64,000 bases of DNA from Pseudohalocynthiibacter aestuariivivens. GTDB lineage: Bacteria > Pseudomonadota > Alphaproteobacteria > Rhodobacterales > Rhodobacteraceae. The notes below the pieces were generated by a model, which had not been told where the DNA came from, did not search any database, and saw only the letters and a list, made by a program, of their open reading frames with translations. The translations under genes were made by a program, and so were the position numbers. This document shows positions 1 through 9,651 of the stretch, one piece after another (position 1 is the stretch's first letter; each line of letters starts with the position of its first letter). The stretch covers positions 62,001 through 126,000 of the forward strand of contig NZ_JAGFNU010000003.1 of NCBI RefSeq assembly GCF_018457175.1, given 5' to 3'.

Positions 1-501
1 GTGATTGAATCGCTCTATGCTTATCAGTCCGACATTGGCGTTTTGGGGGCCGCGCCCAGAAACTCTGAAATCGATGTTGTTTCATTGGGGGAAAGCCGGA
101 TCATTGCCTTCACCGCAAATTCCAACCCACTTTCCAGCCATAAATCTTTAACACTCGGCCAACTCTCTGCAATGCCGCTCGTTCTGAGAGAGACCGGATC
201 AAAGACACGCCAAAAGCTGGAAGCTGCCGCATCAAAAAACAGTGTGAAACTTGTTGCCGCGATAGAAGCAGAGGGGCGCGAGGCAGTTCAGGAAATCGTC
301 GCATCGGGCGCCGGCATCGGCTTTGTCTCAGAGAAGGAATTCAGCCATGACGACAGGCTTGTTCCGATCCAGATCAAAGGTAGCCCGATCCTGATGGAAG
401 AATCGGTGGTCTGCCTCAGGGAACGCAATGGCGGCAAGCTGATCAAAGCTTTCACAGCCATGGTCCAACAAACCGCCGCTGACGATGGTATCACGACTTA
501 A
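1..501 (+). CDS. LysR-type regulator, C-terminal substrate-binding part (5' end outside window)
   Basis: The reading frame is open from the first base and ends with TAA at 499-501. The 166 residues look like the second half of a LysR effector-binding domain (alternating beta/alpha, with a conserved stretch around [12 protein letters not shown] near residue 100). The initial GTG is probably an internal valine, because the helix-turn-helix half is missing and must lie upstream of the window. The gene converges on hutU with a 4-bp overlap. It could regulate neighbouring genes beyond the left edge; nothing here ties it to the hut genes, which have their own repressor. Confidence 0.7.
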   Translation: MIESLYAYQSDIGVLGAAPRNSEIDVVSLGESRIIAFTANSNPLSSHKSLTLGQLSAMPLVLRETGSKTRQKLEAAASKNSVKLVAAIEAEGREAVQEIVASGAGIGFVSEKEFSHDDRLVPIQIKGSPILMEESVVCLRERNGGKLIKAFTAMVQQTAADDGITT

Positions 502-2177
502 GGCTTCAAGTTCCCCAAGATTGTCGGCAACCTCAGCCCCTTCTCGCGGGCACAGTCAATTGCGTCTTCGTACCCTGCATCCGCGTGGCGCCAAACACCG
601 CTGGCCGGATCATTCCACAGGACACGTTCCAGCCGTTTTGCAGCCTCGTCCGTTCCATCCGCACAAATCACCACGCCTGCATGCTGGCTAAAACCCATGC
701 CAACACCTCCCCCGTGGTGCAAGCTGACCCATGTTGCACCTGAAGCGGTATTCACCAAAGCGTTCAGAAGCGGCCAGTCCGAGACAGCGTCAGAGCCATC
801 TTTCATCGATTCCGTTTCGCGGTTGGGTGATGCAACTGATCCGCTGTCCAGATGATCGCGGCCAATAACAACAGGTGCGCTCAACTCTCCGGTCTTTACC
901 ATCTCGTTAAATGCCAGACCAAGGCGATGTCTGTCGCCAAGACCAACCCAGCAAATGCGCGCTGGCAAACCCTGAAATGCAATCCGGTCCCGCGCCATAT
1001 CCAGCCAGTTATGCAAATGCGCGTCATCCGGCATCAGCTCTTTGACTTTTTGATCGGTCTTGTAGATGTCCTCGGGGTCGCCAGACAGGGCCACCCAGCG
1101 GAACGGCCCAACGCCCCGGCAAAACAGCGGGCGAATATAGGCAGGCACAAAGCCGGGAAAGGAAAAAGCTGTCTCAAGCCCTTCTTCCAGCGCCATCTGG
1201 CGGATGTTGTTACCATAGTCGACCGTTGGCACACCATCATTGTGGAAGCTCACCATCGCTTCGACCTGGACCCGCATGGACGCGCGCGCAGCTTTCTCAA
1301 CCGCTTTTGGGTCGCTTTCGCGTTTTTCGATCCACTGGCCCATGGTCCAGCCCTGTGGCAGGTAGCCGTTGATCGGGTCATGTGCGCTGGTCTGGTCGGT
1401 TACGATGTCGGGCCGAACACCTCTTTTGTAAAGTTCGGGGAACACATCGGCGGCATTGCCAAGTAGGCCAACAGATTTGGCCTCGCCCGCTTTTGTCCAG
1501 CGGTCAATCATTTCAAGCGCTTCATCCAGACTATCGGTCTTTTCGTCCACATATTTTGTACGCAGACGAAAATCTATGCTGTCCGGATTACATTCCACAG
1601 CCAGACAGCAGGCCCCTGCCATCACGGCGGCCAAGGGCTGTGCTCCGCCCATGCCGCCCAGACCACCCGTCAATATCCATTTGCCCGTCAAATCGCCGCC
1701 ATAGTGCTGGCGCCCGGCTTCGGCAAAAGTTTCATATGTGCCCTGAACGATGCCTTGCGAGCCGATGTATATCCACGACCCTGCGGTCATCTGGCCGTAC
1801 ATCATAAGGCCCTTTTTATCGAGCTCATTGAAATGATCCCAGTTCGCCCAATGCGGAACGAGGTTCGAGTTCGCAATCAACACACGTGGCGCGTCAGGGT
1901 GGGTTTTAACAACGGCGACGGGACGGCCTGATTGAACGACCAAAGTTTCATCGGCTTCCAGATCCTTCAGAGTGGCAATGATCCGGTCGAAATCACCCCA
2001 GCTTCGGGCGGCGCGGCCGATGCCACCGTAGACCACGAGTTCATGCGGGTTTTCGGCAACATCCGGGTGCAGGTTGTTCATCAGCATCCGCATCGGTGCC
2101 TCGGTCAGCCAGCTTTTTGCGGTGATCTCGGTCCCTGTTGGCGGATAGATGTCACGGGTGTTCTTGCGGTCGAGCAT
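498..2177 (-). CDS. hutU: Urocanate hydratase (HutU)
   Basis: Second step of histidine degradation: NAD-dependent hydration of urocanate to imidazolone propionate in the cytoplasm. The protein is 559 aa, the normal family length. It carries the glycine-rich nucleotide-binding segment [13 protein letters not shown] and the family signature around [16 protein letters not shown] chose the ATG at 2177, 11 bp after the hutH stop, because AAGGAGA sits just upstream; the in-frame TTG at 2192 is part of that ribosome-binding region. It is the last gene of the minus-strand hutI-hutH-hutU operon. Confidence 0.97.
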   Translation of the reverse strand: MLDRKNTRDIYPPTGTEITAKSWLTEAPMRMLMNNLHPDVAENPHELVVYGGIGRAARSWGDFDRIIATLKDLEADETLVVQSGRPVAVVKTHPDAPRVLIANSNLVPHWANWDHFNELDKKGLMMYGQMTAGSWIYIGSQGIVQGTYETFAEAGRQHYGGDLTGKWILTGGLGGMGGAQPLAAVMAGACCLAVECNPDSIDFRLRTKYVDEKTDSLDEALEMIDRWTKAGEAKSVGLLGNAADVFPELYKRGVRPDIVTDQTSAHDPINGYLPQGWTMGQWIEKRESDPKAVEKAARASMRVQVEAMVSFHNDGVPTVDYGNNIRQMALEEGLETAFSFPGFVPAYIRPLFCRGVGPFRWVALSGDPEDIYKTDQKVKELMPDDAHLHNWLDMARDRIAFQGLPARICWVGLGDRHRLGLAFNEMVKTGELSAPVVIGRDHLDSGSVASPNRETESMKDGSDAVSDWPLLNALVNTASGATWVSLHHGGGVGMGFSQHAGVVICADGTDEAAKRLERVLWNDPASGVWRHADAGYEDAIDCAREKGLRLPTILGNLKP

Positions 2178-2188
2178 GTTGTTCTCCT

Positions 2189-3727
2189 TCAAGCGTTCAG
2201 TTCGGGCAAATCCAGCCCGGCTGCCACGATGATTGTGCCATCCGCAACGAGGGACGCTGCGATTTCAAGATCAGGGGCAAGGTAGCGATCCTCTGCCAGC
2301 GCTGCGCTGTCCTGGCGAAGCCGGTCGATCACTGTCTGCAATGGTGCAGAGGTCTTAAGCGGTGCACGGAACTCAACACCTTGTGCGCCGCAAAGCAGCT
2401 CTACCCCCAGGATCGCATTCAGGTTCTTAACCATCCGCATCAAGCGCCGCGCACCATGGGCCGCCATGGAAACATGGTCTTCCTGATTTGCACTGGTCGG
2501 CGTGCTGTCTGTTACACAGGGGTTCGCCAGATGTTTATTTTCGCTCATAAGCGCCGCTGTCGTAACCTCGGCAATCATGAAACCGGAATTCAACCCCGGA
2601 TCGGGCGTCAGGAACGGCGGCAGATCATGACTAAGTGTCGGGTCCACCATCAACGCAATGCGCCTCTGTGCAATTGCACCAATTTCAGAAACCGCCAGCG
2701 CAATCATATCTGCCGCAAAACCAACGGGTTCTGCATGGAAGTTGCCACCGGAAACGATCAACCTGGCTTGTGACAGAACAAGGGGGTTGTCCGTCGCTGC
2801 ATTCGCCTCAATCTCAAGCGTGACAGCGGCCTGACGCAAAACATCCATCGCGGCACCAGTCACCTGTGGCTGACAGCGAATACAGTAAGGGTCCTGCACA
2901 CGGGTGTCGCCTTCGCGGTGGCTTTCCCGGATTTCAGAGTCGGCCAGCAAGGCGCGCATCGTTTCAGCCGCAATGATCTGGCCCCTGTGCCCACGCAGGG
3001 CATGGATTTCAGGCTGCAATGGTGCGGTAGAGCCCATGATCGCATCGGTCGAAATTGACGAGGTGATCAGCGCAGACCCCGCCGCGCGCCATGCCTCAAA
3101 CAACCCCGACAGCGCAAAAGCTGTTGAAAACTGCGTTCCGTTAATAAAGGCCAAGCCTTCTTTTGGACCAAGTGCAATTGGGCTTAACCCGGCTTTTGCA
3201 AGCGCCTTGGCCCCCGGCATCGTTTCGCCCTGATATTCCGCGACACCCTCGCCAATAACGACAGCCGTCATATGAGCAAGTGGGGCTAAATCACCCGATG
3301 CCCCGACAGAACCCTGAGCCGGAATAACAGGCGTCACGCCCTTCGCCAGCATGTCCTGCAACAGTTCGATCAGCGACCAGCGCACACCGGACGCGCCGCG
3401 CCCAAGTGACATCAGCTTCAAAGCCATCATCAAGCGCGTGTGGCGACGTGAAATCGGCTCTCCCACGCCACAGCAATGGCTGAGGATCAAATTGCGTTGC
3501 AGCGTCGCCGTGTCTGCTTTTTCAATTTTCATGCTGGCAAGTTTGCCGAACCCCGTGTTCACGCCATAAACCGGCTCGTCTCCTGCCGCAGCGGCAGCGA
3601 TCGCATGCGCGGCATGTTCGACGACATCGCGACAGGATGGATCAAGCACGACACTGGCCTCTTGCCAATAAATCGTGCCAAGCTGCGCAAGCGTGACAGC
3701 CCCGGGCGTTAACTTAAGCGTCTTCAA
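2189..3727 (-). CDS. hutH: Histidine ammonia-lyase (HutH)
   Basis: First step of histidine degradation, removal of ammonia to give urocanate. The Ala-Ser-Gly triad that cyclises to the MIO cofactor is at residues 143-145, in the context [16 protein letters not shown] place the start at a TTG at 3725-3727, giving 512 aa (usual length about 510) and the normal N-terminus MKTLKLTPG, with GGAGGA a few bases upstream. Longer in-frame versions would extend deep into hutI. The start overlaps the end of hutI by 14 bp, so the two genes are probably translationally coupled. Confidence 0.95.
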   Translation of the reverse strand: MKTLKLTPGAVTLAQLGTIYWQEASVVLDPSCRDVVEHAAHAIAAAAAGDEPVYGVNTGFGKLASMKIEKADTATLQRNLILSHCCGVGEPISRRHTRLMMALKLMSLGRGASGVRWSLIELLQDMLAKGVTPVIPAQGSVGASGDLAPLAHMTAVVIGEGVAEYQGETMPGAKALAKAGLSPIALGPKEGLAFINGTQFSTAFALSGLFEAWRAAGSALITSSISTDAIMGSTAPLQPEIHALRGHRGQIIAAETMRALLADSEIRESHREGDTRVQDPYCIRCQPQVTGAAMDVLRQAAVTLEIEANAATDNPLVLSQARLIVSGGNFHAEPVGFAADMIALAVSEIGAIAQRRIALMVDPTLSHDLPPFLTPDPGLNSGFMIAEVTTAALMSENKHLANPCVTDSTPTSANQEDHVSMAAHGARRLMRMVKNLNAILGVELLCGAQGVEFRAPLKTSAPLQTVIDRLRQDSAALAEDRYLAPDLEIAASLVADGTIIVAAGLDLPELNA

Positions 3728-4934
3728 TTTTTCCTCCGAAAATACGGGTGTGAAGCGGGTTGAACCCGATCCGGTAGGCAAGCTCTGCAGGGTGTATAAC
3801 ATCCCAGACAGCAAAGTCGGCACGCGAGCCCGGCGTAAGTGTGCCCTGTTGATCCAGACCAAGCGCCAAGGCTGCGTTGCGCGTTGCGCCAGCCAGTGCT
3901 TCCTCAGGTGTCAGGCGGAACAACGTGCAGGCCATGTTCATCGTCAACAACAACGATGTAAGCGGCGAAGATCCGGGGTTCGCATCCGTCGCCAGCGCCA
4001 TTGGGATGTTGTGCTTGCGCAATAGATCAATGGGTGGCACTTGCGTTTCCCGCAGGGTGTAAAAAGCGCCTGGCAATATCACCGCGACGGTCCCGGCACT
4101 GGCCATGGCGGCAACGCCATCTTGATCCAGATACTCGATATGGTCTGCGGACAGCGCGCCGTAAGACGCCGCCAGCTTTGCGCCACCTAGGTTTGAAAGT
4201 TGCTCTGCGTGAAGTTTGACGGGCAATCCCAGTTCTTTAGCCACATCAAAAACCCGCGCAATCTGAGTTGTGTCAAAGGCTATGCCTTCGCAAAACCCAT
4301 CGACGGCATCAACCAAACCTTGAGCGTGCGCGGCTTTCAGGGCCGGAATGCAGACATCGTCGATGTAGGCGTCTGCCCTGCCCTTGAATTCTGGTGGAAC
4401 CGCGTGTGCGCCCAGAAATGTCGTATGCACGGACATCGGGCGTTCATCTGCAATGCGGCGTGCAACACGCAACATCTTAAGCTCTGTGTCTTGATCAAGC
4501 CCGTAGCCTGACTTGATTTCAATAACCGCAACACCTTCCGCGATAAGCGCATCAACACGCCTTAGGGCATCAGAGAGCAGGTCATCCTCGCTCGTCGTAC
4601 GCGTCGCCTTAACTGTTGAGACAATTCCGCCACCCGCACGGGCAATTTCCTCGTAGCTTGCCCCTTCCAGACGCATTTCAAATTCACGTGCGCGGTTCCC
4701 ACCGGACACCAGATGTGTGTGGCAGTCGATCAACGCTGGCGTTACCAGGCGGCCTTCAAGATCATGTGTTTCGGAGAGGCCATATTGCGGTGGCAGGTCG
4801 GCGCGCGCACCGACCCAAACGATTTTTTCCTGCTCCATGACAATGGCAGCATCTTCTATCAAGCCATACGGCACATCCGCAGCTATCATCGTTGCGATGG
4901 TGGTATTGATCAGCAGTGTCGGACGATCAGTCAT
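3714..4934 (-). CDS. hutI: Imidazolonepropionase (HutI)
   Basis: Hydrolyses imidazolone propionate to formimidoylglutamate, the third step of the pathway. It is an amidohydrolase-fold enzyme of 406 aa from the ATG at 4934 (MTDRPTLL). The metal-binding His-x-His is at residues 72-74 (DCHTH), and later conserved histidines and an aspartate occur in [16 protein letters not shown] and ATDANPG. A longer frame reaches into the hutF leader, but those extra 34 residues are basic, low-complexity and atypical. It is the first gene of hutIHU and is transcribed divergently from hutF. Confidence 0.95.
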   Translation of the reverse strand: MTDRPTLLINTTIATMIAADVPYGLIEDAAIVMEQEKIVWVGARADLPPQYGLSETHDLEGRLVTPALIDCHTHLVSGGNRAREFEMRLEGASYEEIARAGGGIVSTVKATRTTSEDDLLSDALRRVDALIAEGVAVIEIKSGYGLDQDTELKMLRVARRIADERPMSVHTTFLGAHAVPPEFKGRADAYIDDVCIPALKAAHAQGLVDAVDGFCEGIAFDTTQIARVFDVAKELGLPVKLHAEQLSNLGGAKLAASYGALSADHIEYLDQDGVAAMASAGTVAVILPGAFYTLRETQVPPIDLLRKHNIPMALATDANPGSSPLTSLLLTMNMACTLFRLTPEEALAGATRNAALALGLDQQGTLTPGSRADFAVWDVIHPAELAYRIGFNPLHTRIFGGKIEDA

Positions 4935-4957
4935 GCGATTCTCGAGCGATTCAGGGA

Positions 4958-4986
4958 TTGCTTTTGATTTATGTATACGTCTATAT
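4958..4986 (+). promoter_or_regulatory. Probable hutF promoter
   Basis: TTGCTT at 4958-4963 and CTATAT at 4981-4986 are separated by 17 bp, a reasonable sigma-70 match in an AT-rich gap between divergent hutI and hutF. A transcript from it would start at or near the TGTCTAGACA palindrome at 4993-5002. The assignment is by inspection only. Confidence 0.45.
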
Positions 4987-4992
4987 CTTTTA

Positions 4993-5002
4993 TGTCTAGA
5001 CA
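4993..5002. promoter_or_regulatory. Candidate HutC operator in the hutI-hutF gap
   Basis: TGTCTAGACA is a perfect 10-bp palindrome lying 13 bp before the hutF ATG. A second, imperfect element starting ATGTATACGTCTATA (4971-4985) is next to it. GntR/HutC repressors bind short TGT...ACA dyads, and a hutC gene lies 2 kb away, so a HutC site controlling both hutIHU and hutF is the simplest reading. This is an inference. Confidence 0.5.
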
Positions 5003-5015
5003 AATGGAAAAAGCT

Positions 5016-6380
5016 ATGACTGCAATTTTCGCTCAACGCGCGTATCTTGGACAGGGCTGGGCCCAGAATGTCAGGCTCACGCTGTCCGACCAGTCAATCG
5101 AGACGATCGAAAAAGATGCTGTTCAGTCACCGAACGATATTGTCGTCAAAACGTTGCTCCCTGCGCTTGCCAATCTGCACAGTCACAGCTTTCAGCGCGC
5201 CATGGCCGGGATGACTGAATTCCGCGCCGCAGGACGGGACAGTTTCTGGACCTGGCGAGACCTGATGTATCGCTTTTTGGATCGGCTGACACCTGATCAG
5301 ATCGAAGATATCGCAGCGCTTGTATTCATGGAGATGCAAGAGGCGGGATATGCCTCTGTCGGGGAGTTTCACTATGTTCACCACCAACCCGGCGGCACTC
5401 CATATGATGATCTTGCAGAGCTTTCGAAGCGCATTTTTACAGCAGCAAACCAAACAGGTATTGGCCTCACCCATCTGCCGGTTTTCTATTCTTACGGTGG
5501 CGCTGGGAAAAAACCGCTTTCTGGTGGCCAGCTACGGTTTGGCAATGATGTGGAACGCTTCAATCGTCTCGTAGAAGAGGCCCAACGCGCCCTCGTGGGC
5601 CTTCCGGCAGATGCCAGAGTTGGCATTGCCCCGCATTCGCTCCGCGCGACTTCGCCCGAAGACCTGACACAAGTTATTGCGGCCCACAAGGATGGCCCGG
5701 TTCATATCCATATTTCCGAACAGCCCAAAGAAGTTGAAGAAATAGAGGGCTGGCTTGGTGCGCGCCCGGTTGAATGGCTTCTGAAAAACGCGCCAGTGGA
5801 TGATCGCTGGTGCCTGATCCATGCAACCCATATGACTGAAACTGAGACTTCAAACATGGCAAAGTCGGGTGCTGTTGCGGGATTGTGCCCCATCACTGAA
5901 TCCAACTTGGGCGACGGCCCTTTTAACGGTGTCACCTACCTGAATGCCGGCGGGGCGTTTGGGCTCGGATCAGACTCAAATGTACGAATTTCACTGACGG
6001 AAGAACTACGAACGCTGGAATACTCTCAACGCCTGCGAGATCTTGCGCGGAACGTTCTTGTCGTTGGTGAAGGCAGCGTTGGCGAAACGCTTTATCTTGG
6101 CGCTGCACGTGGCGGGGCGCAGGCGCTTGGCCGCAATGCGGGTGTGATTGCAGAGGGGCGATTGGCTGATTTGCTGGCACTAGACAGTGACGCCCCCGCC
6201 CTGTGCACCTTGACTGATGCGCAAATTTTTGACGGGCTTGCCTTTGCCGCCAGCGACGCAGTTGTAACCGACCTATGGTCAGCGGGCCGCCACATGGTTC
6301 GGCAAGGGCAGCATATCGGCAGAGATGATATCGTATCGCGGTATCGCAAGGCGATTACAGTCTTGCTTGCACAAGGTTAG
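5016..6380 (+). CDS. hutF: Formimidoylglutamate deiminase (HutF)
   Basis: Deiminates N-formimidoyl-L-glutamate to N-formylglutamate and ammonia. The protein is a 454-aa amidohydrolase-superfamily member. Metal ligands are visible as His-Ser-His at residues 55-57 ([11 protein letters not shown]), HIHISEQ, HATHM and the aspartate in [10 protein letters not shown]. The ATG at 5016 was chosen over 5004, since GGAAAA precedes it at normal spacing. HutF marks the five-step route that needs HutG (N-formylglutamate deformylase), which is not in the window. The 3' end overlaps the convergent hutD by 4 bp. Confidence 0.95.
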   Translation: MTAIFAQRAYLGQGWAQNVRLTLSDQSIETIEKDAVQSPNDIVVKTLLPALANLHSHSFQRAMAGMTEFRAAGRDSFWTWRDLMYRFLDRLTPDQIEDIAALVFMEMQEAGYASVGEFHYVHHQPGGTPYDDLAELSKRIFTAANQTGIGLTHLPVFYSYGGAGKKPLSGGQLRFGNDVERFNRLVEEAQRALVGLPADARVGIAPHSLRATSPEDLTQVIAAHKDGPVHIHISEQPKEVEEIEGWLGARPVEWLLKNAPVDDRWCLIHATHMTETETSNMAKSGAVAGLCPITESNLGDGPFNGVTYLNAGGAFGLGSDSNVRISLTEELRTLEYSQRLRDLARNVLVVGEGSVGETLYLGAARGGAQALGRNAGVIAEGRLADLLALDSDAPALCTLTDAQIFDGLAFAASDAVVTDLWSAGRHMVRQGQHIGRDDIVSRYRKAITVLLAQG

Positions 6381-6931
6381 CTGCGCTTTTGAAGCATCAC
6401 GAGCAATGCACAGGCGTTTTCGGAAATTATTGCACGGTTTGGATTAGTGTCGAAAAAGGCAGCATCGCCCGGCGCAACGCACTGGCCTTCGATCTGCATT
6501 TCACCAGCAATGCAATAGAGTACAAATTGACCACAAGCTTCGAAATCAGATGGAAAGTCATCGCTAGATCGTAGAACAGCAACGGAAATCCTGACCTTAG
6601 CTTCATCAAATATAGCATTGAAATTTAATATTTTTCCCCCGATAAGCCGCCCCTCTACCGGCAATGCACCAGAAAACCGCACCGGTGTTAATGGCAAAGC
6701 ATTGATTGTGCCATCCGCATGGACAAGGTCTAGCCCGGCCCCGTCAATGACCGTCAAAATCCGCGTGAGGCCCGGAAAACTGGAAAACGGCCCATCCGAG
6801 GCGACCTCGGCAACGCTCAGCCGCCAGACGAGCCCAAGAGAGTCTTCTTCCTTCTCGATCTCATGAGTGAGACCACCGCCATTCTTCCAGCGCGAGGTAC
6901 GAAACTGGTCTGAAGAAACGATCCGCATCAT
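6377..6931 (-). CDS. hutD: HutD family protein
   Basis: A cupin-like protein of 184 aa encoded in many hut loci. The family hallmark SRWKNGGGLTHEI is near the N-terminus (residues 14-26). HutD is not a pathway enzyme; work on Pseudomonas relatives suggests it buffers hut expression, possibly by binding a pathway intermediate. I used the ATG at 6931; a second ATG follows immediately at 6928, and the upstream ribosome-binding match is weak. It is divergent from hutC, sharing a 76-bp gap with a dyad operator. Confidence 0.88.
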   Translation of the reverse strand: MMRIVSSDQFRTSRWKNGGGLTHEIEKEEDSLGLVWRLSVAEVASDGPFSSFPGLTRILTVIDGAGLDLVHADGTINALPLTPVRFSGALPVEGRLIGGKILNFNAIFDEAKVRISVAVLRSSDDFPSDFEACGQFVLYCIAGEMQIEGQCVAPGDAAFFDTNPNRAIISENACALLVMLQKRS

Positions 6932-6968
6932 CTTGTCATTTCTGTTAACTTTTATTTTGCTGCACATA

Positions 6969-6988
6969 ATGTATATATGCGCATACAT
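6969..6988. promoter_or_regulatory. Dyad operator upstream of hutC
   Basis: ATGTAT-N8-ATACAT, a perfect interrupted inverted repeat, lies 19 bp before the hutC start and 38 bp before hutD. It shares ATGTATA with the element in the hutI-hutF gap. Autoregulation by HutC together with control of hutD is the likely role. Confidence 0.5.
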
Positions 6989-7007
6989 AATAAGGAAATA
7001 GCGTTTC

Positions 7008-7709
7008 ATGTCATTGAGCGACAAAGTCAGTTTCCGCGATATCAAAGCCCAGATTCTTGCGCGTATCCGTGACCGCGTCTGGGCCCCCGGCGCAATCATG
7101 CCGGGCGAAGTTGAACTGTCGCATGAGTTTGGCTGCGCCCGCGCCACAGTAAACCGCGCGATGCGAGAGCTGGCTGACGAAGGCTTCATTGACCGCAGGC
7201 GTAAAACCGGAACCCGGGTAAATGCAAACCCCATTCGCCAGGCGAAATTTGAAATTCCTTTGGTACGGGTCGAAATCGAAGCTTCGGGGGCTGCTTACCG
7301 TTACGCGCTTGTGAGCTGCGAAAGCCCCCCTACACCTGACTGGCTGCGCGCACGGTTAGGGCTTGGACCCGACGATAAGGTGTTGCACTTGCAATGCATG
7401 CACTACGCGGACAACGCCCCCTTTCAGTTTGAAGATCGCTGGATCAATAAAGCAACGGTTCCTGACATTGATTGTTCTGATTTTGAAACCTTAAGCCCGA
7501 ATGAATGGCTGGTGAACCAAGTTCCCTTTACTGAAGCGGAAATCAGCTTTTCTGCAACAGCAGCAAACGAAAGCAACGCAGATCTGCTGGCCCTACCGGT
7601 TGGGGAGCCCGTGTTTACCGCAGAACGCATCACCTGGCTTAAAACCCGCCCTATTACGTTTGCACGTATGTTTTTTGGTCGTGGTTATCGGATGACAACG
7701 CGGTTCTAA
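7008..7709 (+). CDS. hutC: GntR/HutC-family histidine-utilisation repressor
   Basis: A 233-aa regulator with an N-terminal winged helix-turn-helix (roughly residues 10-75, including PGEVELSHEFGCARATVNRAMREL) and a C-terminal UTRA effector domain from about residue 90. The family binds urocanate and releases operator DNA when histidine is available. AAGGAA precedes the ATG. It sits at the edge of the hut locus, divergent from hutD, with a dyad in its leader that suggests self-repression. Confidence 0.93.
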   Translation: MSLSDKVSFRDIKAQILARIRDRVWAPGAIMPGEVELSHEFGCARATVNRAMRELADEGFIDRRRKTGTRVNANPIRQAKFEIPLVRVEIEASGAAYRYALVSCESPPTPDWLRARLGLGPDDKVLHLQCMHYADNAPFQFEDRWINKATVPDIDCSDFETLSPNEWLVNQVPFTEAEISFSATAANESNADLLALPVGEPVFTAERITWLKTRPITFARMFFGRGYRMTTRF

Positions 7710-8128
7710 AGCGCGCGCTTGCCGCTTCCGCGCCTCTGGCTGTGGCAAAAATTCATCACCTGAATATTTGGCGCAAATTTACCGCGACAAGCAGATTGAG
7801 ACCTGCCACCACTTGGCATACGGCAGCCACGCAATGAGTTGCTCAAAATAAAACCGAGGCAGATACCAGCGCAAAAAATGCTGGGAAAGGTACAGGTCAA
7901 TGGCACAGGTTCAACCGCCAGAGACGCAATCGAACACCCCCCCAAATTCACCGGAAACAGGATATTCGCCATCAACCCCGGCCAATGTTCCGACTTCCTC
8001 GCAAACGCCGCATGAATCAGCGGCTGAGCGAAAAGCGGATACCCCGGTGAAAACCATCCGGATCACGGATTGGGCCAGTATCTGAAACGACGTTGCACCC
8101 GGTGTTGGGGCATGTAAGCTCTGCGCTT
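7710..8128. other. Intergenic stretch without a confident gene
   Basis: These 419 bases follow hutC. The only plus-strand frame of note, 7900-8085 (61 aa, rich in Pro, Ser and Thr, preceded by AAAGG), has no recognisable domain. On the minus strand a frame at 7706-7975 is compositionally unlike the neighbours. Either could be a remnant of a decayed gene. I see no RNA gene or clear terminator. Confidence 0.4.
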
Positions 8129-8458
8129 ATGAAAACGCCTGTTTCCAGTATCCGAAACCTTGGCCCCGCCATGGAAACCGCCTGTGCGCGCGCCGGAATC
8201 GACTCTGCTGAAATGCTGCGCGCGCTTGGCGCCGATGAAACCTATAGCCGCCTGCTGAAATCCGGAACCCGCCCGCATTTCATTGGCTACTACGTGCTTG
8301 TCATGGCGCTTCAGAACCGCCCCTGGAACGACTGTAAGGGACGCGAGAAGGAAGCACTGCGCAAACGTTTTGACAAAATAAAGGCAGAGAGTTTTGACAA
8401 GGGGCTGTCAGACCTTGAGACAGCGCTGGATGCGATTGGCGTTGTTGAGCGAAGGTAA
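8129..8458 (+). CDS. TfoX/Sxy family protein, C-terminal domain only
   Basis: A 109-aa protein resembling the TfoX C-terminal domain: an N-terminal helix-hairpin-helix-like part (SIRNLGPAMETACARAGI) followed by GADETYSRLLKSGTRPHFIGYYVLVMALQNRPWND. Full TfoX/Sxy proteins activate competence genes with CRP, but stand-alone C-terminal domains are common in Rhodobacteraceae and their role is unknown. The ATG at 8129 gives the expected N-terminus; the frame extends 12 codons upstream without a better start. No competence gene is nearby. Confidence 0.75.
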   Translation: MKTPVSSIRNLGPAMETACARAGIDSAEMLRALGADETYSRLLKSGTRPHFIGYYVLVMALQNRPWNDCKGREKEALRKRFDKIKAESFDKGLSDLETALDAIGVVERR

Positions 8459-8575
8459 AAATAGGACTTGCTCTTACACCATGTCTGCCCATTCCTTAAC
8501 TGAATCAAGAAGTGAGAAACTGCAACTTCCGATCCGCCTGAATTATTTTAGAAAGATCAATGCTCACGCCCCAAT

Positions 8576-8593
8576 GCCCGTGCCCTCACGGGC
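8576..8593. repeat. Perfect 7-bp hairpin in a gene-free GC-rich segment
   Basis: GCCCGTG and CACGGGC flank a CCCT loop. The next 40 bases contain further self-complementary GC-rich runs (CCCCACGGGG). The segment lies between convergent genes (8459-8687) and there is no T-tract, so a simple intrinsic terminator is not obvious. It may be a short dispersed intergenic repeat, which cannot be judged from one copy. Confidence 0.4.
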
Positions 8594-8687
8594 GGGCACC
8601 GCCCCAACCGGCCCCACGGGGTGGGCGCTTCTCGCCCTTTCCTTGGTTCGGGCTCAGCTACGCTGTAAATCCCAATCTTATAGCGCC

Positions 8688-9419
8688 TTACGTGGTCGTG
8701 ACGAGCCGATAACCACAGTCACAATCATCAAGGTCGATCAGTCGTGAGTAACGCTGCTCCCATGCACCGCTTTCCAGATCAGCCTCAAGTCTTCCTAATG
8801 CCTCCGAAACGTCGCCCATCGCCCAAAATGGCGACATAGCTGCCCTAACTTTGGGGTCAAGATAGGCTGCGGGCCGCCGCCAATAGGCGCTCAGGAAACC
8901 ATCTGTACAATCATGCGGAATTGGAACGGGTGAAATCCCTACTGGCCCGAGCGACTGCTCGTATTCAGCCATTCTCGGCATTTGCCCCTCGTCCAGCGTC
9001 ACGAGTTCCGGGATGTAATCTGCAAGCCAAAACCCACGAAACGAAGGATCAAATGTAAGAATAACGATCTTGCCTCGCGTCACCCGGCGCATTTCCCTAA
9101 GGCCCTTCTCTTTGTCCAGCCAATGGTGAACCGTCAGGATCGCCATCGACGCATCAAAGGAATTTTCGTCAAACGGTAGGTCTTCTGCATAGCCCTGAAT
9201 AACCGTAGCCGCCGATACGGGACGCTGCCTTATCATTTCCTTCGAAGGCTCGATCGCAGTCACCTGCCTGTCCGCAGGCTCGTATGACCCCGCACCAGCC
9301 CCGACATTCAAGATGGTTTTCGCAGGCCCCAAGGCCTTTCCGATCACCTGTTCAATCCGGGTGTCGGGCTTTCGCAGATCAGAGTAGTTCAGGCCGATTT
9401 TGTCATAGGTGGCATTCAT
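8688..9419 (-). CDS. SAM-dependent methyltransferase (class I, UbiE/type 11-like)
   Basis: The 243-aa protein has the AdoMet motif I as ILNVGAGAGSYEP near residue 40, an acidic end of strand beta2 (VTAIEPSKEMI) and SFDASMAILTVHHW at the motif IV position. The substrate cannot be deduced. The ATG at 9419 gives a typical start (MNATYDKIGLNYSDLRKPD); a GTG five codons earlier is possible. The gene stands alone between convergent and divergent neighbours, so context gives no pathway. Confidence 0.8.
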   Translation of the reverse strand: MNATYDKIGLNYSDLRKPDTRIEQVIGKALGPAKTILNVGAGAGSYEPADRQVTAIEPSKEMIRQRPVSAATVIQGYAEDLPFDENSFDASMAILTVHHWLDKEKGLREMRRVTRGKIVILTFDPSFRGFWLADYIPELVTLDEGQMPRMAEYEQSLGPVGISPVPIPHDCTDGFLSAYWRRPAAYLDPKVRAAMSPFWAMGDVSEALGRLEADLESGAWEQRYSRLIDLDDCDCGYRLVTTT

Positions 9420-9651
9420 ATCGCCCAGTACCACGCGGAGTCGTTTCTGTCAGGACCCTGTTCGCTTTGGCCGGGCTTCAACCGATCGACGCAACACATG
9501 CACAGACCTTCTGCGATTCATGTGCCAGACTTAAACAACCGAGTGCGCCACAGAGGTTGCACTGCGGCCCTGCATCCTGTTTTGATACCGCAACACCCTC
9601 GGTTGCGTGTTATATGCGGCTATGAATCTCCGGTTCTTGAAGGAAGCTGGC

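Noticed and set aside
7900-8085. 61-codon plus-strand frame after hutC
   Set aside because: A ribosome-binding match exists, but the protein is low-complexity Pro/Ser/Thr with no sign of conservation that I can see; kept only as a note in the intergenic entry.
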